Below are positions 60,201 to 64,000 of a DNA stretch of 64,000 bases, one piece after another. The position numbers were made by a program, and so were the translations under genes. This DNA comes from Plazaster borealis. Its lineage: Eukaryota > Echinodermata > Asteroidea > Forcipulatida > Labidiasteridae. Numbering within the stretch: the first letter of the stretch is position 1; each line of letters begins with the position of its first letter. The DNA lies in the NCBI GenBank assembly GCA_021014325.1, contig CM037474.1, positions 2,484,501 through 2,548,500 of the forward strand, given 5' to 3'. Below the pieces are notes generated by a model. It made no database searches. It was not told the DNA's origin and saw only the letters and a list, made by a program, of their open reading frames with translations.

Positions 60201-62745
60201 GCCCATTTGCTATTCGCTGTATCTCAACGAATATAAAAGCTATGATGTTCATACTTGGGCATTGCATAGATCAAGACTGGGGCAACATTTGAAAAGTTAA
60301 CGCCAAAATCGTACGACCTTAACTTCCGGGTCGTTACCCGGGGTCGAAGTTCGCCTTTGGTTTTTTTTCTTGAAAAACAGCATTTTCGGGCTTATATACG
60401 GCATAACTCAAGATTGAAATTGAATTTTATATTGAAACTCATCAGACATTTGAACCTAAGTATCAAGACGACACAAACTTGATGATGTCTTGATGACGTC
60501 ATCGGGTATTGAATTACATTAAATCAAAGTTTAATATTTGAAAAAAAATCATAACTCATGAACAACATGTTGGATTTTTACAATCTATACATCATCGGAA
60601 AGTTTGTTAAAGGTTCAACAAACGCTACACAAAAAGTGACCCCATTTGACCCTGACTTCCGGTTCAACCCAGAAATTTAAAATTTCATAAAATTTGTATC
60701 TCAAAAACTACTTGTCATTTCAGCATAATTTTTGCATCAGGTTGTAGAACGTTGAGCCTGCTCAAACTTTTGCACAGAAATAACATTATAACTATGAACT
60801 ATATATTGTCTTTTATATTCTATACATCATCAGCAAGTTGTCGAAATACTTACACAACGCTACACAAAATGTGACATTATTTGACCTTGACTTCCGGTTC
60901 AAACCGGAAGTTGAAGATATATTTTTTTGAAAAAATCGAAACTCCTTAACCACAAATTGGATTTTTCGATTTATACATCATTAGTCTTCAAAAAGCCAAC
61001 AAACGCTAAACAAAGTGTAAACCCATTTGACCTTGACTTCCGGTTCAAACCGGAAGTTAATGTTTGCATATTTGAAGCAATCATAACTCTTTAACCAAAC
61101 ATTGGATTTTTACAATCTATAATTCATCGGAAATGTCTTCAAACAATTTACAAACGCAACACACCTCATTTGACCTTGACTTTCAGTTCAAACCAAAAGT
61201 TAAAAATTTATATTGGAAAAAATCTAACTCCTGACCAAAATATTGGAATAATAAGGTAAAATGTCATCACCAATTCATTCAATCATAATTTGGTGACATC
61301 ACTTACGAACACCTTGTTTTTGTTTTTAACAAAAATTGAATGTCTAGTTCTTCTTCATCTTCCTTCCGCGGAACTCTTCTGTAAATAATAACTCAAGATT
61401 GAAACTTGAACATTGAAACTCATCAGACAACTAAACCTCAATATAAAGACGGCACCCTAACAATGACGTCATGATGACGTCATTAGGTGTCGAATGACAA
61501 GGTTTTTAAAGTCGAAAAATGACCATTTGCTATTTGCTGTATATCCTTGAATTTGAAAGCTATGATGTTTATAGTTGGGCATCGTATAGATCAAGACTGG
61601 GGCAACATTTGAAAAGTTAACGTCAAAACCGTATGACCTTTACTTCCGGTCATACCGGAAGGTCAAAGTTTGCCTTTGTTTGTTTTTCATAAAAACATAT
61701 ATTTCGGGGCATAACTCAAGATTAAAATGGAATTGAGCATTGCAACTCATCAGACAATTGAACCTTAATATCAAGACGGCACAAACCTGATGATGTCATG
61801 ATGACGTCATCAAGTACTGAATTACAGTAAATCAAAGTTTATTATCTGTAAAAAATCATAACTCATGAACCACATGTTTGATTTTTACAATCTACACATC
61901 ATCGGATAGGTTATTAAAAGTTCAACAAACGCTACACAAAGCGTGACCTAATTTGACCTTAACTTCCGGTTCAAACTGGAAGCTGAAAATTTCAAAAATT
62001 CAATTTCAATATCTCAAAAACCACGTATTTGTTTATCATAATTTTTGCATCAGGTTATAGATGATTGAGCCTTCTCAAACTTTTGCACAGATATGACAAC
62101 ATTTTGATGTTTACATCTAGTGAAAACCGGACATTAAAGCGCATGTTGACAACGCGTGATACGTGTACACATGTGCTGAATTAGACTTGGTTCCAAGTCC
62201 TTGAACGCGCCGATGTACATTTTCTATCATATTCCCCCCCCCCCAAAAAAAAAAATAACAAAATACAAATTATAAAAAAATTCCTGAACAAGCCCCTTTT
62301 TCATCGCCTTTTTTATGTTACTTACTATTTTTTAACAAGATAATCTGGCATGAGTGTAAAATCATTGAAATTATCTCATCAAAGCGTATAAAATGTAACA
62401 TTTTACTCTGGAAATTTCCAATCACAAAAGTCCAGATTTCAAATGGGGGGGGCACGTGCCCCCCCCCCTTAGTTACGCCACTGCTCAGACATAAAGTTGT
62501 GCGTGCAGCTAGTAATGTAGGCTACTTCGGCAGTGACAACGGTTTTGCAATGTGTACAATTTTTCAAATAGCAAAAATAGCCATTGAAAACTAATAAACG
62601 GATAGTTCATTCACATGATGAAATAACTTAATTTACCTGATAATTCCAGTACAGCATTGGATGTCGTTACATCAATGCCTTTAGCATTCTTGTATACTGT
62701 GTTTCCTGTTTGAAAAGGATCACACAGAAACATATCTGGACCAAC
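51088..62745 (-). CDS. Plexin-family gene 3, partial (exons 2-7)
   Basis: A third paralogue on the minus strand. Exons 2, 3, 4, 5, 6 and 7 have the same lengths and phases as in gene 1 and remain open. Exon 1 (signal peptide and sema) is expected right of 64000, because 63540-63700 resembles gene 1 intron 1. Everything after exon 7 is cut off by the gap and retrotransposon. Intron 2 is about 6 kb of satellite, intron 3 is short, and intron 4 is inflated by a 58 bp array plus two hairpin-repeat blocks. Whether it is expressed cannot be judged here. Confidence 0.8.
51575..51707 (-). CDS. Gene 3 exon 6: PSI1 end and linker
   Basis: 133 nt. Acceptor TGACTAG, donor CAG/GTAAGG. Encodes CTLYSECTMPDVSTRWL onward. 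Confidence 0.87.
51956..52062 (-). CDS. Gene 3 exon 5, downstream tandem copy: PSI1
   Basis: 107 nt, open. Encodes ENCSRYTTCETCIGTDAGRD. It is separated from the upstream copy by 27 nt (donor GTAAGTATTG to CTGATTAAG), too short to splice out. A truncated third start is at about 51913-51935. Using both copies in one mRNA is unlikely. Confidence 0.75.
52090..52196 (-). CDS. Gene 3 exon 5, upstream copy: PSI1
   Basis: 107 nt. Acceptor TTTCTGAAG, donor ACA/GTAAGT. PSI cysteines intact (ENCGQYTTCETC, DPYCGWC). Confidence 0.85.
52313..52510. repeat. Three tandem ~60 bp units beginning GGGGGTTTCGGCC
   Basis: Units near 52316, 52370 and 52436, each a short fold-back around GGTTTCGG/CCGAAACC-like arms followed by TTGTTTTCGTTGAGATTTTT. 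Same architecture as the other hairpin-headed repeats. Confidence 0.7.
52500..54470. repeat. Direct-repeated block in gene 3 intron 4
   Basis: About 52530-52930 and 53940-54400 are copies (ACACAAACGATACATCAAAT, GTGCTCTAACTTAGATCC, GTACATTACACGTAAAACCC), 1.4 kb apart. Between them at 53598-53620 is a hairpin GTTCCGAC-TTACT-GTCGGAAC followed by TGTTTTCGTCAAG. No coding frame. Confidence 0.65.
54787..56092 (-). repeat. 58 bp satellite built from exon 4 end plus splice donor
   Basis: About 18 units. Each carries the last 35 or so nt of exon 4, the donor AAAAG/GTACAATAAC, and a few intron bases. Some units are truncated (TACTCTCTTTTTTATCATT near 55490 and 55760) and these recur about 270 bp apart, a higher-order period. 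A hairpin element interrupts the array at 54843-54983. Confidence 0.92.
54843..54983. mobile_element. 141 bp hairpin element inserted in the 58 bp array
   Basis: Longer relative of 10734-10814 with about 60 bp extra in the loop. The interrupted unit reads GTTAT, element, TATTGTACC, against uninterrupted GTTATTGTACC, giving an apparent TAT target duplication (or TA). Confidence 0.78.
56033..56161 (-). CDS. Gene 3 exon 4: end of sema
   Basis: 129 nt. Candidate acceptor GGTACAG, donor AAAAG/GTACAATAAC. It ends KTREMYILTKQK. Its 3' portion is the first unit of the long 58 bp array that follows. Confidence 0.84.
56527..56615 (-). CDS. Gene 3 exon 3: late sema
   Basis: 89 nt. Acceptor TTTACAG, donor AAG/GTAAGA. 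Encodes TLMSSIITTTEKNHTVAIIG, then TDSNGELLK. Confidence 0.86.
56729..56875. repeat. Three hairpin motifs AGGTGTTCGTGC and complement
   Basis: Near-perfect inverted repeats with 12-13 bp arms and 6-7 nt loops at 56729-56760, 56788-56819 and 56845-56875, spaced about 58 bp. A fourth is at 57969-58000. Each is followed by TTGTTATTGTTCTG-like sequence. Confidence 0.85.
56985..62130. repeat. Complex satellite field in gene 3 intron 2
   Basis: Units of about 140-150 bp carry GACCTTGACTTCCGGTTCAA, AACTCCTGAACCACACATT and GGATTTTTACAATCTATACA. Larger blocks, starting TCATGATGACGTCATCAGG and containing AGATCAAGACTGGGGC, recur at about 57040, 58160, 60150 and 61470. No long ORF. Confidence 0.85.
62637..62745 (-). 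CDS. Gene 3 exon 2: sema segment
   Basis: 109 nt. Acceptor TGTCTAG, donor CAG/GTAAAT. Encodes VGPDMFLCDPFQTGNTVYKN, then AKGIDVTTSNAVLELS. Only one copy is present here. Confidence 0.85.
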
Positions 62746-62770
62746 CTAGACATAACAAATATAGAGAATT

Positions 62771-63195
62771 AATAATAATAATAATAATAGTGGCTTCTTA
62801 TATAGCGCACATATCCGTCACTCAGTGAGGCTCAAGGCACTTTTAATGTTCATTATTTTCCTGCAAGGTATTGTGGAGCTATGTTTTTGAGACCAAGTCC
62901 TTTACATAGCACCATGTAATGGTTTACAAGGTGCTGTGGCGCAATATGCTGCCGATCAAACCAGGAACACCGGGGCGAACCCCTTCTCTTTTCGATAAGT
63001 GCACTGGGTTCTTTTACGTGCATTACACAACACACGGGACCTACGGCTTAGCGTCCCATCCGAAGGACGAAGCATGTGGTTAAGTGTCTTGCTTAAGGAC
63101 ACAAGTGTCACGACTGGGATTCGAACCCACACTCTGCTGATCAGAAACACCAGAGCTTGAGTTCGGTGTTCTTATCCGCTCGGCCACGACACGCC
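62771..63195 (-). repeat. Full-length tRNA-derived SINE
   Basis: On the minus strand: head GGCGTGTCGTGGCCGAGCGG (A-box), B-box GTGGGTTCGAATCCCAGTC, body GTGTCCTTAAGCAAGACAC and TGTAATGCACGTAAAAGAAC, then tail GCGCTATATAAGAAGCCACT and an ATT run. The other SINE fragments in this window match it. Confidence 0.82.
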
Positions 63196-63199
63196 ACAA

Positions 63200-64000
63200 T
63201 TAGTGTCCATCCACAGCTTAAACTTGGTGTTTCTAATGCTCAAGATATAACTGGTCTTTTTGAGTGTTTACTTTGTCACAAAAATAACATATATTGTAAC
63301 AATTTTAGATGTATTATTCAGCTGTGTGATTAAAAAAAGGTGAAAAAAACAGTTTTTCAGCTCTTTAAAAGTTTTTAAAACAGCTCAAACCATGTTTAAA
63401 TGGAGCAAGAACAGTAAAACAAACAAAATTGTATTATTTGGTTAAGGAAAAATACATTATTGTTAAAGATATTGGGAATTTGTGTCCTTGCATTTAAGGA
63501 ATCAATATATAAAAACCAATGGGAAAAGGCTCCAGTGAGAAGAAGTATATAATCAATACCCGTTTTGTTCAGTAAACTTAACTGAGAAATAATTAAGTTG
63601 TAAAATTTAGTATGTTGACGTGGGTGCATCAAACCAAATGTGTCAATTCCTTGCTTAAGAGACATTACAAACACTACGCTGAACAACTCCTTTCTTGTTT
63701 TACAGGTAATTGCCACAAACTTTGTAACCTAAAAGTTACAATTTTAAGAAAAATACTTTTAAAAACTTTCTTAAGTTCTCTTTCTGGCCAAACACATAGT
63801 AGAAAAAGGCAATAGTTTACCTTCTTTAAAAAAGGTTTTTGCATATTATTTTTAAACTAGAGAAGAAAGACTTTTCATGATTTCCCCCAATGTAATCATT
63901 TTCAACATACCTACATGCTGTTTCCTGAAGGTATGTTATTATAGCTTCATCTAATCATGCACATCAGGAATCCAGCAATAGCTGACTATATACTCACTGG
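63200..64000. other. Gene 3 intron 1 (to right edge)
   Basis: 63540-63700 shares blocks with gene 1 intron 1 (TAAACTTAACTGAGAAATA, GAGACATTACAAACAC). No exon seen. Confidence 0.6.

Noticed and set aside
63120..63195. Possible tRNA-Leu/Ser-like gene on the minus strand
   Set aside because: It is the head of a full-length SINE with body and ATT tail.

Overview
This is eukaryotic, AT-rich, intron-rich, repeat-laden animal DNA. The introns are full of TTAA-flanked short inverted-repeat transposons, tRNA-derived SINEs and a BEL/Pao retrotransposon. The repeat style, including a roughly 375 bp TTAA element whose ends read AGGCACTGTACACG and its reverse complement, suggests an echinoderm and most likely a sea star. 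That assignment is inference from remembered repeat style, not a search.

The window is a plexin receptor locus with three related genes. Gene 1 (minus strand, about 23.4 kb down to 0.9 kb) reads through 32 coding exons: signal peptide, sema domain, three PSI modules, IPT repeats, transmembrane helix, first half of the split RasGAP domain, Rho-binding region and the start of the second GAP half. Its last exons lie beyond the left edge. Gene 2 (plus strand, 29.9 to 45.3 kb) is an inverted near-copy of gene 1 coding exons 1-21, with nearly identical introns. It stops just after the transmembrane exon, where the LTR of a minus-strand BEL/Pao element (45.5 to 50.5 kb, with frameshifts and running into an assembly gap) replaces the following intron. 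Gene 3 (minus strand, 62.7 down to 51.1 kb) is a third, partial copy (exons 2-7). Its first exon lies past the right edge, and its downstream side ends at the same gap.

Region by region: 0-9.5 kb holds the cytoplasmic exons of gene 1. 9.5-23.4 kb holds its transmembrane and extracellular exons. 23.4-29.9 kb is the intergenic spacer, with an 18 bp terminal-inverted-repeat element, a 500-N gap, degenerate direct repeats, and a CpG-rich probable promoter and noncoding first exon for gene 2. 29.9-45.3 kb is gene 2. 45.5-50.5 kb is BEL/Pao. 51-64 kb is gene 3, with its introns inflated by satellites.

The points most worth attention are these. Amino-acid changes between genes 1 and 2 concentrate in one part of the sema domain. 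The adjacent sema exon is duplicated with only 35 nt between the copies, which should enforce mutually exclusive splicing in gene 2, while the extra copy in gene 1 is broken. Three separate exons have been tandemly amplified together with their splice donors (a 58 bp array from exon 4 in gene 3, a 102 bp in-frame array from exon 20 in genes 1 and 2, and exon 5 in gene 3). Finally, about 5 kb of gene 3 intron 2 is a satellite field rich in palindromic CRE-like and ETS-like motifs and hairpins. No CRISPR array, operon or bacterial feature is present.
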